Positions 51,800 through 60,159 of a DNA stretch of 64,000 bases are shown piece after piece (the first letter of the stretch is position 1; each line of letters begins with the position of its first letter). The stretch is from NCBI GenBank assembly GCA_963664365.1, contig OY761144.1, positions 3,038,001 to 3,102,000 on the forward strand. Direction: 5' to 3'. A program made the translations under genes and the position numbers. The notes beneath the pieces were generated by a model that saw only the letters and a list, made by a program, of their open reading frames with translations, was not told where the DNA came from and did no database searches. Source of the DNA: VXRN01 sp963664365 (GTDB lineage: Bacteria; Chloroflexota; Dehalococcoidia; Lucifugimonadales; UBA1123).

Positions 51800-51822
51800 G
51801 GAGCGCGGGCGTCTCGCCCGCG
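51800..51822. repeat. Dispersed GGAGCGCGGGCGTCTCGCCCGC repeat
   Basis: A near-exact copy of the element at 23862-23884, in the 200-base spacer between the ABC operon and the dehydratase gene. No gene is seen in the spacer. Confidence 0.75.
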
Positions 51823-51967
51823 CCGATCAACACTGTAATGCCATCCTCAGACGGTAGATCTGGACTGCCTGCCATGCCTGACAGTCGAAAATACCCTGTG
51901 GTAACATGGCATCCGGCTGCCGCGGCGCGGCAGGCACGAAGGACGGAAATCACAGGGGGCGCATATA

Positions 51968-53119
51968 TTGAAGGTCACGGAGGTAACTCCATTTCTGACC
52001 AGCCCGGGATGGGGCAAGAACTTCTGCTTCGTCAGGGTGGACACCGACGCGGGCATCTATGGCTGGGGAGAGTGCTACACCCAGGAAGATAGGGATACCC
52101 AGGTCACGACCCATCTCGACAATCTATCCCGTTACCTGGTTGGTCGCGACCCCACCAACATCAAACACTTTTTGCAGGTGGCATACGACGACTTCGCGGC
52201 CCGGCGGGGAGCGATGGATCTGTACAGCGCGGTCAGCGGAATCGAGCAGGCTCTATGGGACATCACGGGCAAGAGCTTGGGCGCGTCGGTCTATAAGCTG
52301 CTCGGCGGCAGATGCCGCGACAGGATTAGAGTCTATGCCAACGGCTGGTCAGGCGGCGCATCTACACCGGACCAGCTTGCGGAAAAAGCCGTCCGGGTCA
52401 TAGAGATGGGCTACTCCGCGCTCAAGTACGATCCGATCCCAGGCCCCTGGCGCACCTTCGTCAGCCGCGAAGTCGAGCGGGCCACCGTGGAAAATGTCAG
52501 GGCGGTCCGAGAGGCCGTCGGCCCGGATGTGGACATCCTGCTCGACATGCACCGTCGGCTTGCCCCAATGCACGCCGCCAGAATCGCCGGGGCCATCGAG
52601 AGATACGATCCCTTCTGGTACGAGGAGCCGGTCTTTGCGGAAAACATCGACGCGCTGGCCGCCGCCAAGCGGGAGATAAACATCCCGGTCGTCACAGGTG
52701 AGGAGCTCTACACAAAGTACGAGTTCAGAGAGGTGTTTGAAAAGCAGGCCGCCGACATCATCAACCCCGACGTTGCCGTAGTGGGCGGAATCCTTGAGTT
52801 GAAAGAGGTCGCCGCAATGGCCGAGGCATACTTCGTCGCGGTCGCGCCGCACAACTCCAACAGCACAACAGTCGCCCAGGCCGCGACCCTTCAGTTGGCG
52901 GCGATCATGCCCAACTTCTTGATAGCCGAGTGCTTCATCAACCTTGAGGACTTCGGCAGGGAGATTGCGGTAACGCCCTTCGAGGTCACGGACGGATACG
53001 TTGAAGCGCCGGATGCGCCGGGTCTGGGAATCGATCTGGACGTGGACGCGTTAAAAGCTCACCCCTACTTGGAAGCTCCCGCGAGGCGGCTCCCACAGGT
53101 AAGCGACGAAGGCCCATAG
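51968..53119 (+). CDS. Enolase-superfamily dehydratase (mandelate racemase/muconate lactonizing family)
   Basis: A 383-residue enzyme that abstracts the alpha-proton of a carboxylate, most likely dehydrating an aldonic acid. The N-terminal capping domain occupies about residues 1-115. Barrel residues are Lys in YSALKYDPIPGPW, metal ligands in LDMHRRL, EEP (WYEEPV) and TGEELYTKYEF, and the general acid/base His in VAPHNSN. This arrangement resembles galactonate-dehydratase-like members. The start is TTG 51968, with AGGGGG about nine bases ahead. The ABC importer stands upstream and the lyase and aldo/keto reductase downstream. Exact substrate not determinable. Confidence 0.87.
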   Translation: MKVTEVTPFLTSPGWGKNFCFVRVDTDAGIYGWGECYTQEDRDTQVTTHLDNLSRYLVGRDPTNIKHFLQVAYDDFAARRGAMDLYSAVSGIEQALWDITGKSLGASVYKLLGGRCRDRIRVYANGWSGGASTPDQLAEKAVRVIEMGYSALKYDPIPGPWRTFVSREVERATVENVRAVREAVGPDVDILLDMHRRLAPMHAARIAGAIERYDPFWYEEPVFAENIDALAAAKREINIPVVTGEELYTKYEFREVFEKQAADIINPDVAVVGGILELKEVAAMAEAYFVAVAPHNSNSTTVAQAATLQLAAIMPNFLIAECFINLEDFGREIAVTPFEVTDGYVEAPDAPGLGIDLDVDALKAHPYLEAPARRLPQVSDEGP

Positions 53120-53167
53120 CGCGCGTTTTCCTTAGCGCCCAAGCCTAACGAGGGCGAGCAAATGTAG

Positions 53168-53235
53168 CAAACAACTACGAATGTCAGTCAACATACCCCC
53201 TCTCCCTTGAGGGAGAGGGCTGGGGTGAGGGTGAA
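53168..53235. repeat. Dispersed CCCTCTCCC-GGGAGAGGG repeat
   Basis: A copy with the left extension AACAACTACGAATGTCAGTC followed by the palindromic CCCTCTCCCTTGAGGGAGAGGG unit and TGGGGTGAGGGTGAA. It is nearly the same as 21804-21873. Confidence 0.8.
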
Positions 53236-53284
53236 AAGACCCAATTACTACCCCTGTCAGGCGCCCAAACCAATAGGAGGAGAA

Positions 53285-54220
53285 ATGGCCGACAAGAGGT
53301 CTCCAGGGCAGAAACTGCGCGATCTCATAGCGACGGGCGAGACGATCCTGCTCCCCGGCGCTCACGACCCTCTCATGGGGCGCGTCGTGCAGCGCTTGGG
53401 ATTCAAGGCGTGTATATGCGCCGGATGGATGACGGGCGCGCACCTCGCCACGCCGGAGCCTGTCATGACAATGACCGAGCAGGTTGACGCCGCCGGACGA
53501 GTGGCAAGGGCGGTTGACATCCCGGTGAAGTCCGACGCCGGCGCGGGCTACGGCGACCCGATCCACGTCATCCGAGCGGTGCAGGAGTTCGAGAGGGCGG
53601 GCATCGCGGCGATTCAGATCGAAGACCAGGTCTTCCCCAAGCGCGCCTCTTACCACAGGGGCCTTGAGCACGTTACCGAGCTGGATGAGTTCCTGCGCAA
53701 GATCGAATTCGCCATGAAGGCGCGCGAGGACGACATCGTGATATTCGCCCGCACCGACGCAGGCAACGCCGTCGGCGGCTCGTGGAAAGAGGCGGCCCGC
53801 CGCGTCAAGGCTCTCAAGGAGCTTGGAGTGGACGCCGTGCTTCCAATGACGCGTACCAAGCAGAACATGGAAAAGTTCCGGCAGGAGTATCCCGACGACG
53901 ACATCGTGATGGAGGGCACGGCCTACTTCAACGGGATGCACCCGGACGAGATGAGAGGGTACGGCTTCCAGCTAATCTCGTTCCCCTTGGCTACCATAGT
54001 GGCATCCGTCGCCGGCGTAACCGAACTGCTGAACGGCATCCTCAAGACGGGCATCGCCGCCTACGATCCCGAGAAAGCCCGCGCGGTACGGGAGGAGGTC
54101 GAAAACGCCATCGGCCTTCCCGAGTTCTGGGAGATCGAGAAGGAGACGGTCGAGGCAGCCCACCGAGACTGGGAAGGCCGTCACATAGCGGGGCACGAAG
54201 GTTACGACGAGACACGATAG
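53285..54220 (+). CDS. Isocitrate lyase/PEP mutase superfamily lyase
   Basis: A 311-residue TIM-barrel enzyme of the ICL/PEP mutase superfamily. Landmarks: LPGAHDPLMGRVVQRLGFKA, the metal-binding SDAGAGYGDP, IQIEDQVFPKR, and IFARTDAGNA. The usual KKCGH catalytic motif of methylisocitrate/isocitrate lyases is replaced by KRASYHRG, with no Cys, so it is not an ordinary 2-methylisocitrate lyase. Members of this branch cleave or decarboxylate 2-oxo acids or C4-C6 malate derivatives. ATG 53285 has GGAGGAG ahead; a longer frame from 53207 runs through the repeat. Confidence 0.85.
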   Translation: MADKRSPGQKLRDLIATGETILLPGAHDPLMGRVVQRLGFKACICAGWMTGAHLATPEPVMTMTEQVDAAGRVARAVDIPVKSDAGAGYGDPIHVIRAVQEFERAGIAAIQIEDQVFPKRASYHRGLEHVTELDEFLRKIEFAMKAREDDIVIFARTDAGNAVGGSWKEAARRVKALKELGVDAVLPMTRTKQNMEKFRQEYPDDDIVMEGTAYFNGMHPDEMRGYGFQLISFPLATIVASVAGVTELLNGILKTGIAAYDPEKARAVREEVENAIGLPEFWEIEKETVEAAHRDWEGRHIAGHEGYDETR

Positions 54221-54240
54221 CAGCCATGAATGTAGATCAA

Positions 54241-54283
54241 CAGTCCCCTCTCCCTTGAGGGAGAGGGCTAGGGTGAGGGTGAA
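54241..54283. repeat. Dispersed CCCTCTCCC-GGGAGAGGG repeat
   Basis: Another copy of the palindromic unit with AGGGTGAGGGTGAA, in the 110-base spacer between the lyase and the aldo/keto reductase. It follows AATGTAGATCAACAG, a variant of the left extension. Confidence 0.8.
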
Positions 54284-54330
54284 TAGGTTCTATTCCTGTC
54301 TCCCATTAGCCCCAAGCTCGGATAGGAGTT

Positions 54331-55293
54331 ATGACTACAATCGCCACTAGCGAAATAGGAGCCACCGGCCTCAGCGTCACGACGCTGGGCATCGGCGGCG
54401 CGCCCCTCGGCAACAACGTCCCGGACGACAAAGAACATCTCGCCATTGCCGCCGTCGAGCGCGCATACGAAGCAGGAATCCGCTACTTCGACATGGCCCC
54501 GATCTACGGGCTGGGACGGGCCGAGCGGCGAATCGGGAGCGCCCTCGCCGGGATGCCGAGGGACGAGTTCGTCATATCCACTAAGGTCGGCAGGCTCCTC
54601 GAATTCTCCGGCGGATCAAAGTCCGCCGACCCTGATGTAGTCTTCGACTGGAGCCGCGACGGCGTGATGAGATCGCTTGAAGAGAGCCTTGAGCGCCTCG
54701 GCATGGACCGCGTGGACATCGCCCTGCTCCACGGGCCGCAGGACCACTACGAGGCGGCCATTGGAGAAGCCTACCCCGCGCTCGCAGACCTCAGATCGCA
54801 GGGGGTTGTTACGGCGATAGGGGCCGGAATGAACGAGTGGGAGATGCCCGCGCGGTTCGCACGCGAGGCAGACTTCGACTGCTTCCTAGTCGCTGGCCGC
54901 TACACGCTCCTCGACCAGTCAGCGCTCGCCGAGTTTCTGCCGTTGTGCGAGGAAAAGGGGATAAGCGTCATACTTGGAGGGCCGTACAACAGCGGCATTC
55001 TCGCGTCCGACCTGTCCCCTGAGGCGACCTACCAGTACGCCAAGGCCCCGCCCGACATTCTCGACCGCGCGCGCCGGATAAAGTCCGTCTGCGACCTCTA
55101 CGGCGTCCCGCTCAACGCCGCCGCGCTCCAATTCGGGCTTGCCCATCCGGCCGTGGCCTCCACGATACCCGGCGTCCGCGGCCCCTCGGAGGTCGAGGAC
55201 AACGTTGGAGCGGCAGAGCGCTCTATCCCCGATGAGCTATGGGAAGCCCTGAAACTCCAAGGACTTTTGGACGAGAGCGCTCCGACTCCATGA
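54331..55293 (+). CDS. Aldo/keto reductase, aldose 1-dehydrogenase-like
   Basis: A 320-residue aldo/keto reductase. The catalytic residues lie in FDMAPIYGLGRAERRIG (Asp, Tyr), ISTKVGRLL (Lys) and IALLHGPQDH (His). The opening IGATGLSVTTLGIGGAPLGN and the phrase GVVTAIGAGMNEW are close to L-fucose/D-threo-aldose 1-dehydrogenases. These oxidise aldoses to lactones with NAD(P)+. A dehydratase and lyase upstream on the same strand fit an oxidative, non-phosphorylating sugar route. No lactonase is seen. Confidence 0.85.
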   Translation: MTTIATSEIGATGLSVTTLGIGGAPLGNNVPDDKEHLAIAAVERAYEAGIRYFDMAPIYGLGRAERRIGSALAGMPRDEFVISTKVGRLLEFSGGSKSADPDVVFDWSRDGVMRSLEESLERLGMDRVDIALLHGPQDHYEAAIGEAYPALADLRSQGVVTAIGAGMNEWEMPARFAREADFDCFLVAGRYTLLDQSALAEFLPLCEEKGISVILGGPYNSGILASDLSPEATYQYAKAPPDILDRARRIKSVCDLYGVPLNAAALQFGLAHPAVASTIPGVRGPSEVEDNVGAAERSIPDELWEALKLQGLLDESAPTP

Positions 55294-55342
55294 TGGGAGC
55301 AACTCCTGTTCTTGGATAGGCGTGAGCCTCGGAAGATGAACC

Positions 55343-58300
55343 ATGTACTTCGACTGGCGACTATTTGGACTGACGCGCGGTGTGCGACTCAGGATTTTGC
55401 TTGCGGCAGCCCTGGGCTTGATTGCCGTGGGCGCGGGCGTCGCCCGGCTGGCCGTCTCAGGTGTCGTTATATACCGGGTTCTGACCGGCCAGGCGAGCTT
55501 TTCGGCCCTTGCGCTGCCGCTGTCGATCATCGCGGCATTGATCGTCGCCCGCAGCCTCTTTCAGTACTGGCAGAACTCCGTGAGTCATCATACCGCCAAT
55601 ATCGTAAAGATCAGGCTGCGTCGCGATGTCTATGATCATGCCCTGAAGCTGGGTCCGGGGTACTTCGATCGAAACAGGACGGGGGACGTTGTCGTCACTC
55701 TGGTCGAAGGCATCGAACGCTTGGAGACGTTCTTCGGACAGTACTTGTCTCAGATCATAGTAGCGGTCATAGCTCCAATCGCTATCTTCGCTTACATGGT
55801 AACGCTCGATCTCTACATCGCGCTCATCTTCTTAGTGTTTGCCATCCTCACGATTGCCGTACCAGCAATGTTCAACCGGTGGAATCGGGCTAGCAGTTCC
55901 ACCCGTCGTAAGGCGTATGGCGTCCTGGGATCGGACTTCCTGGACAGCGTGCAGGGCCTCGCTACGCTCAAGGCGTTCGGACAGAGTGAGAGTCGCGGCA
56001 GGGCCCTGGCGCGGCGCGCTCACGACCTTTACCGCAGTACGATGGGCGTGGTCGCCGCCAACGGAGCGACGAGCGGAGCATCCGTCTTCTTCATGACGAC
56101 GGGAGCCGCGGTGGCTCTGGCGGTGGGCGCACTGCGCGTCAGCGGCGGCGATATGGAACTGCGCCCTCTGCTTATCGTGCTGATGCTGGGTGTCGAAGTG
56201 TTCAGGCCCATGCGCGAGCTTACCAACCTCTATCACCAGGGGATGAACGTGCTCGCTTCGATGCAGAGCGTATTTGGAATCATGGACGAGCCGGTCGAAG
56301 TATTCGACTCAGTACCGGCGGCGAACCGACCGGCGCAGCAAATCCGACCCGAGGTATCGTTCGAAGGGGTTACGTTCGGCTACGATGATGGACAGAGAGC
56401 CGCGCTCTGGGACGTCTCTTTCGATCTGCGGGAGGGTGAGACCCTGGGCGTCGTGGGCGCCAGCGGAGCGGGTAAATCGACCCTGGTATGGCTCATGTAC
56501 AGGTTCTACGATCCCCAGGTCGGATCGATCAGGCTAGGCGGCCACGACCTCCGGGATCTGCCCCTCAGCGCGATCAGGAACAACATATCCGTCGTAACTC
56601 AGGACACGTACCTGTTTCACGGCACGGTTGCCGACAATCTGCGCTTCGGAAAACCGGACGCCACCCAAATGGAGTTGGAGGAGGCCGCCCGCGCCGCGAA
56701 CGCCCACGAATTCATCTCTCATCTGCCTCACGGGTACGACACCGTTGTAGGCGAGCGCGCCGTCCGACTTTCAGGAGGCCAGCGCCAGCGGCTGGCGATT
56801 GCGAGAGCGCTTCTGAAAGACGCCCCAATTCTGCTGTTGGATGAGGCGCTCTCCAGCGTGGACGCCGAGAACGAGTCGGTCATTCAGGCCGCTCTCGACC
56901 GTCTGATGGAAAACAGAACGACGCTGGTCATCGCGCACCGTCTTTCGAGCATCATCAACGCCGACCGCATCCTGGTCCTGGACGAAGGGCGGGTTGTGGA
57001 GATAGGGACTCACGCCGAGTTGATCGCCGCCGATAGCAAGTACGCCGGCCTCATGCGTCAACAGACTCAAATGGGCGTCGGCGAAGTCGTCTCCGGCGCC
57101 GCTGGGATGGCGCGGCCTCACGTCGCTGCGGGTCATGCGCCTGATCTTTCACACCTTTCCGGCGGCCACGGTCACCATCATCATGCGCCGTCGCGCTCTT
57201 CGGACGATGGCGACGGTGTCAACATCCGCTCCTGGGCAGTCTGGGTCAGGCTGTTCGGACTGGTCCGACCCGTCAAATTTCAGTTCATGGTCGTACTGGC
57301 GCTGGGATTGCTGCATCACGGCTCGGTCATCGTATTGGGCGCGCTCAGCGCGCTTCTGGTCGGGGCGGTTTTCCGCGACGAACCTCTGACGATGCTGCTC
57401 GTCATCGTGTGTGGCTTGGCTACGCTGTCGTCGCTCCTGTACTACTTGGAGACGTGGCAGGCGCACGACATGGCGTACAGACTGTTGGCCTGGATGCGGA
57501 TCGATCTCTACGACAAGCTGGAGCCGTTGGCGCCCGCGTATATGGTAAAGCGTCGCTCCGGAGACTTCGTCAGCATCGTCGGGGGAGATGTCGAGACGGT
57601 CGAGTTCTTCTTTGGTCACGCGGTCTCTCCAATGATCGTCGCAATCCTGATACCGGGAGCGCTACTGCTGGCGCTGGCCTTCATAGCGTGGCCGATTGCC
57701 GTCGTTCTTGCGCCGTTCTTGGTCGCCGTGGCCGTCAGTCCATTCTTCGCAAACTCGCGTATCGAGCGCCTCGGCGACGAGATCCGCGCGCGCATGGGGG
57801 ACATGCATGCATATATGGTTGACAGCATTCAGGGAATGAGAGAGATAACGGCCTTTGGACGAGGGCCCGACCGGAACGACGAGCTTACCGACAAAAGCTG
57901 GGCCTATGCCGGCCATCTGGTCAGATTCCAGAAATCCCAGGCGTTCCAGATAGGCTTCATGGAGGCCATGATGGGACTTGGAGGCTTGGCGGTCCTCGCC
58001 ATGGGTGTGTGGCTCGTGCTTGATGACCAGATCGCCCGAACCGATCTGCCGCTCGTAAGCGTGCTTGCCCTCGCCTCTTTCAGCCCCGTTACGGAGTTGG
58101 CGCGGACTATGAAGCAGATGATGGAGACTCTGGCCGCTTCCCGTCGCATTCTCGCCATCCACGACGAGGCGGTTCCCGTGAAAGACGGCCCCGGCGTGAC
58201 CTCGATGGCGGACGAAAAGCCCTCTGAAATACCATCCATACAACTAGAGGAAGTTTCCTTCGCGTACTCCGACGGCGATCCACAGGCTCTGGCAGACGTA

Positions 58301-58972
58301 TCGTTCGAGATCGGGTCCGGAAAGACCGTGGCTATCGTCGGACGCTCAGGCGCGGGCAAGACCACCAGCGCCTACCTGATGATGCGCTTCTGGGACCCGG
58401 ACCGAGGCGACATTTCCCTCGCGGACCACAGTCTGAACGAGTTCCGTCTCGATGACCTGCGCGGACGTATTGCGCTTGTCGCTCAGGATACTTACCTGTT
58501 CAACAACACGATCCGGGAGAACATTCGGCTAGGACGACAGGACGCCACCGACTCGGAAGTAGAGGAGGCGGCGAGGCAGGCGAACGCCGTGGAGTTCATA
58601 GACTCTTTCCCGGACGGCTACGATACGTTGGTTGGAGAGAGGGGCATGCAGCTTTCGGGTGGTCAGAGGCAGAGGATCGCCATTGCTCGAGCCATACTTA
58701 AGAACGCGCCGGTGTTGATTCTGGACGAGGCGACCTCGCATCTGGACGCCGTTGGCGAAGCCGCTGTTCGAGACGCTCTCAGCCGGCTCATGGAGGGCAG
58801 GACAACAGTGGTGATCGCGCACAGGCTTTCGACGATTCGAGACGCAGACCGCATTCTGGTGCTCGACCGGGGACGCTTGGTAGAGCAGGGTACGCACCTG
58901 CAACTCCTGGAGCGCGACGGGCTGTACGCGCAGCTTGTGTCTGCCCAGATGGTGGGTGGTCTGACGAAGTGA
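55343..58972 (+). CDS. Fused ABC exporter (two TM and two ATPase domains), CydDC-like
   Basis: A 1209-residue protein made of two ABC exporter halves in one chain: TM domain (about residues 15-310), ATPase 1 (about 330-570), His-rich linker (about 595-625, GGHGHHHHAP), TM domain 2 (about 640-920), and ATPase 2 (about 960-1195). Walker A motifs are GASGAGKST (near 371) and GRSGAGKTT (near 1000); both ATPases have LSGGQRQR signatures. The first TM domain contains TGDVVVTLVEGIERLETFFGQYLSQ, a CydD hallmark. CydDC exports thiols needed for cytochrome bd; here the two genes are fused. Other exporter substrates are possible. Confidence 0.85.
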   Translation: MYFDWRLFGLTRGVRLRILLAAALGLIAVGAGVARLAVSGVVIYRVLTGQASFSALALPLSIIAALIVARSLFQYWQNSVSHHTANIVKIRLRRDVYDHALKLGPGYFDRNRTGDVVVTLVEGIERLETFFGQYLSQIIVAVIAPIAIFAYMVTLDLYIALIFLVFAILTIAVPAMFNRWNRASSSTRRKAYGVLGSDFLDSVQGLATLKAFGQSESRGRALARRAHDLYRSTMGVVAANGATSGASVFFMTTGAAVALAVGALRVSGGDMELRPLLIVLMLGVEVFRPMRELTNLYHQGMNVLASMQSVFGIMDEPVEVFDSVPAANRPAQQIRPEVSFEGVTFGYDDGQRAALWDVSFDLREGETLGVVGASGAGKSTLVWLMYRFYDPQVGSIRLGGHDLRDLPLSAIRNNISVVTQDTYLFHGTVADNLRFGKPDATQMELEEAARAANAHEFISHLPHGYDTVVGERAVRLSGGQRQRLAIARALLKDAPILLLDEALSSVDAENESVIQAALDRLMENRTTLVIAHRLSSIINADRILVLDEGRVVEIGTHAELIAADSKYAGLMRQQTQMGVGEVVSGAAGMARPHVAAGHAPDLSHLSGGHGHHHHAPSRSSDDGDGVNIRSWAVWVRLFGLVRPVKFQFMVVLALGLLHHGSVIVLGALSALLVGAVFRDEPLTMLLVIVCGLATLSSLLYYLETWQAHDMAYRLLAWMRIDLYDKLEPLAPAYMVKRRSGDFVSIVGGDVETVEFFFGHAVSPMIVAILIPGALLLALAFIAWPIAVVLAPFLVAVAVSPFFANSRIERLGDEIRARMGDMHAYMVDSIQGMREITAFGRGPDRNDELTDKSWAYAGHLVRFQKSQAFQIGFMEAMMGLGGLAVLAMGVWLVLDDQIARTDLPLVSVLALASFSPVTELARTMKQMMETLAASRRILAIHDEAVPVKDGPGVTSMADEKPSEIPSIQLEEVSFAYSDGDPQALADVSFEIGSGKTVAIVGRSGAGKTTSAYLMMRFWDPDRGDISLADHSLNEFRLDDLRGRIALVAQDTYLFNNTIRENIRLGRQDATDSEVEEAARQANAVEFIDSFPDGYDTLVGERGMQLSGGQRQRIAIARAILKNAPVLILDEATSHLDAVGEAAVRDALSRLMEGRTTVVIAHRLSTIRDADRILVLDRGRLVEQGTHLQLLERDGLYAQLVSAQMVGGLTK

Positions 58973-59005
58973 AGCGGACCAGCGCGCCCCTGTGCCGGAA
59001 TCTAC

Positions 59006-59034
59006 CTGACACCTCGCCGCCCCTGTGCTAGAAT
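59006..59034 (+). promoter_or_regulatory. Sigma-70-type promoter of hrcA
   Basis: CTGACA (59006-59011), 17-base spacer, TAGAAT (59029-59034), about 45 bases before the hrcA start. No CIRCE inverted repeat (TTAGCACTC-N9-GAGTGCTAA) is seen here. Confidence 0.6.
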
Positions 59035-59078
59035 TGGCTCAACGATCTGAGCGGCGATACGCCCGTACGTGAGCGGGA

Positions 59079-60149
59079 ATGGTGATTACGGAGCGTCAAC
59101 AACTCATCCTCAGGCACATCGTGGACGACTACATCCACGACGCCGCCCCCATCTCATCCGAGAGCCTCGCCCGGAATCACCCCCATCTCGGCGTGGGTCC
59201 GGCGACCGTGCGCAACGAGGTGGCCGCCCTCGAAGAGCAGGGTTACATATCGAGGCCCCACTCCTCGGCCGGCAGCGTTCCCGATGACAGCGCCTACCGG
59301 CTCTACGTCGAGTCTGTGCTCGCCGAAGAAGGCCCGAACGTGCCTTCCCATCAACGCACCGCCATAAGCAGGCGGTTCCGCAGGGTCGAAGACGACATGG
59401 ACCAGTGGGGCGTCGTCGCAGCCGCGCTCATCGCCCAGATCGTCGGCAACCTCGGCATCGCCACCTTCCCGAAGACCTCCGTATCCAGGGTCAAGCACCT
59501 GGAACTCGTGCCGGTGCAGGACTTTCTGGCCCTTCTCATCGTGGTGCTGGAGCAGGCCAAGCTCCGCAAGCAGCTAATCCGCTTTCAAGAGCCGCTGGAC
59601 AACGTCGAGATGGAGTCCATGTCCACGCGCTTGCGAAGCCACGTCACCGGCCTTACTCACCAGGAGATCGCGGATCAGCCGATGAGCCTGACAACGCCTG
59701 AGCGCCAGGCGGTTGACGCGACCATAGTCATGCTGCGCGAAGAGGACGACTCGGCTCACGAAGACCACTACGTCCGCGGCCTGCGCAACCTGCTCGACCA
59801 GCCGGAGTTCATAGACTACGAGAAGGTCCGCCCGATCATTCACGGCATCGAGGACGGCACTCTGATCGAGGCGGCCCTCGAAGAGGCGCAGAGCCTGCCC
59901 CGGACTCGATCCGGGGGCGAAGTGGTGCGGGTTGTCATAGGCCAGGAGAACCGCGGCGCCGCGCTGCGGCCCCTCAGCGTCGTCATCTGCCGATACGGAG
60001 TGCCCGGGCGCGCGCTCGGAACGATTGGCGTGATCGGACCTACTCGGATGGAGTACAACCGCGCGATATCCGGCGTCGGCTTCATCTCCTCCATCATGAA
60101 CGGGATGGTCAGATCCATAGTTCCCTCTCCCTCGATGGGAGCGGATTAG
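59079..60149 (+). CDS. hrcA: Heat-inducible transcription repressor HrcA
   Basis: A 356-residue HrcA. The N-terminal winged helix contains TERQQLILRHIVDDYI, APISSESLA, and GPATVRNEVAALEEQGYISRPH split by the wing. The C-terminal GAF-like part ends with IGVIGPTRMEYNRAISGVGFI, which is diagnostic. HrcA represses groE and dnaK operons by binding CIRCE sites. Here it sits next to ffh, not beside grpE or dnaK. ATG 59079 has GAGCGGGA ahead, with GTG 59082 as an alternative. Confidence 0.93.
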   Translation: MVITERQQLILRHIVDDYIHDAAPISSESLARNHPHLGVGPATVRNEVAALEEQGYISRPHSSAGSVPDDSAYRLYVESVLAEEGPNVPSHQRTAISRRFRRVEDDMDQWGVVAAALIAQIVGNLGIATFPKTSVSRVKHLELVPVQDFLALLIVVLEQAKLRKQLIRFQEPLDNVEMESMSTRLRSHVTGLTHQEIADQPMSLTTPERQAVDATIVMLREEDDSAHEDHYVRGLRNLLDQPEFIDYEKVRPIIHGIEDGTLIEAALEEAQSLPRTRSGGEVVRVVIGQENRGAALRPLSVVICRYGVPGRALGTIGVIGPTRMEYNRAISGVGFISSIMNGMVRSIVPSPSMGAD

Positions 60150-60159
60150 AGGCTGCCCC

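Noticed and set aside
58973..59078. CIRCE element before hrcA
   Set aside because: The spacer was read for TTAGCACTC and GAGTGCTAA halves and neither is present.
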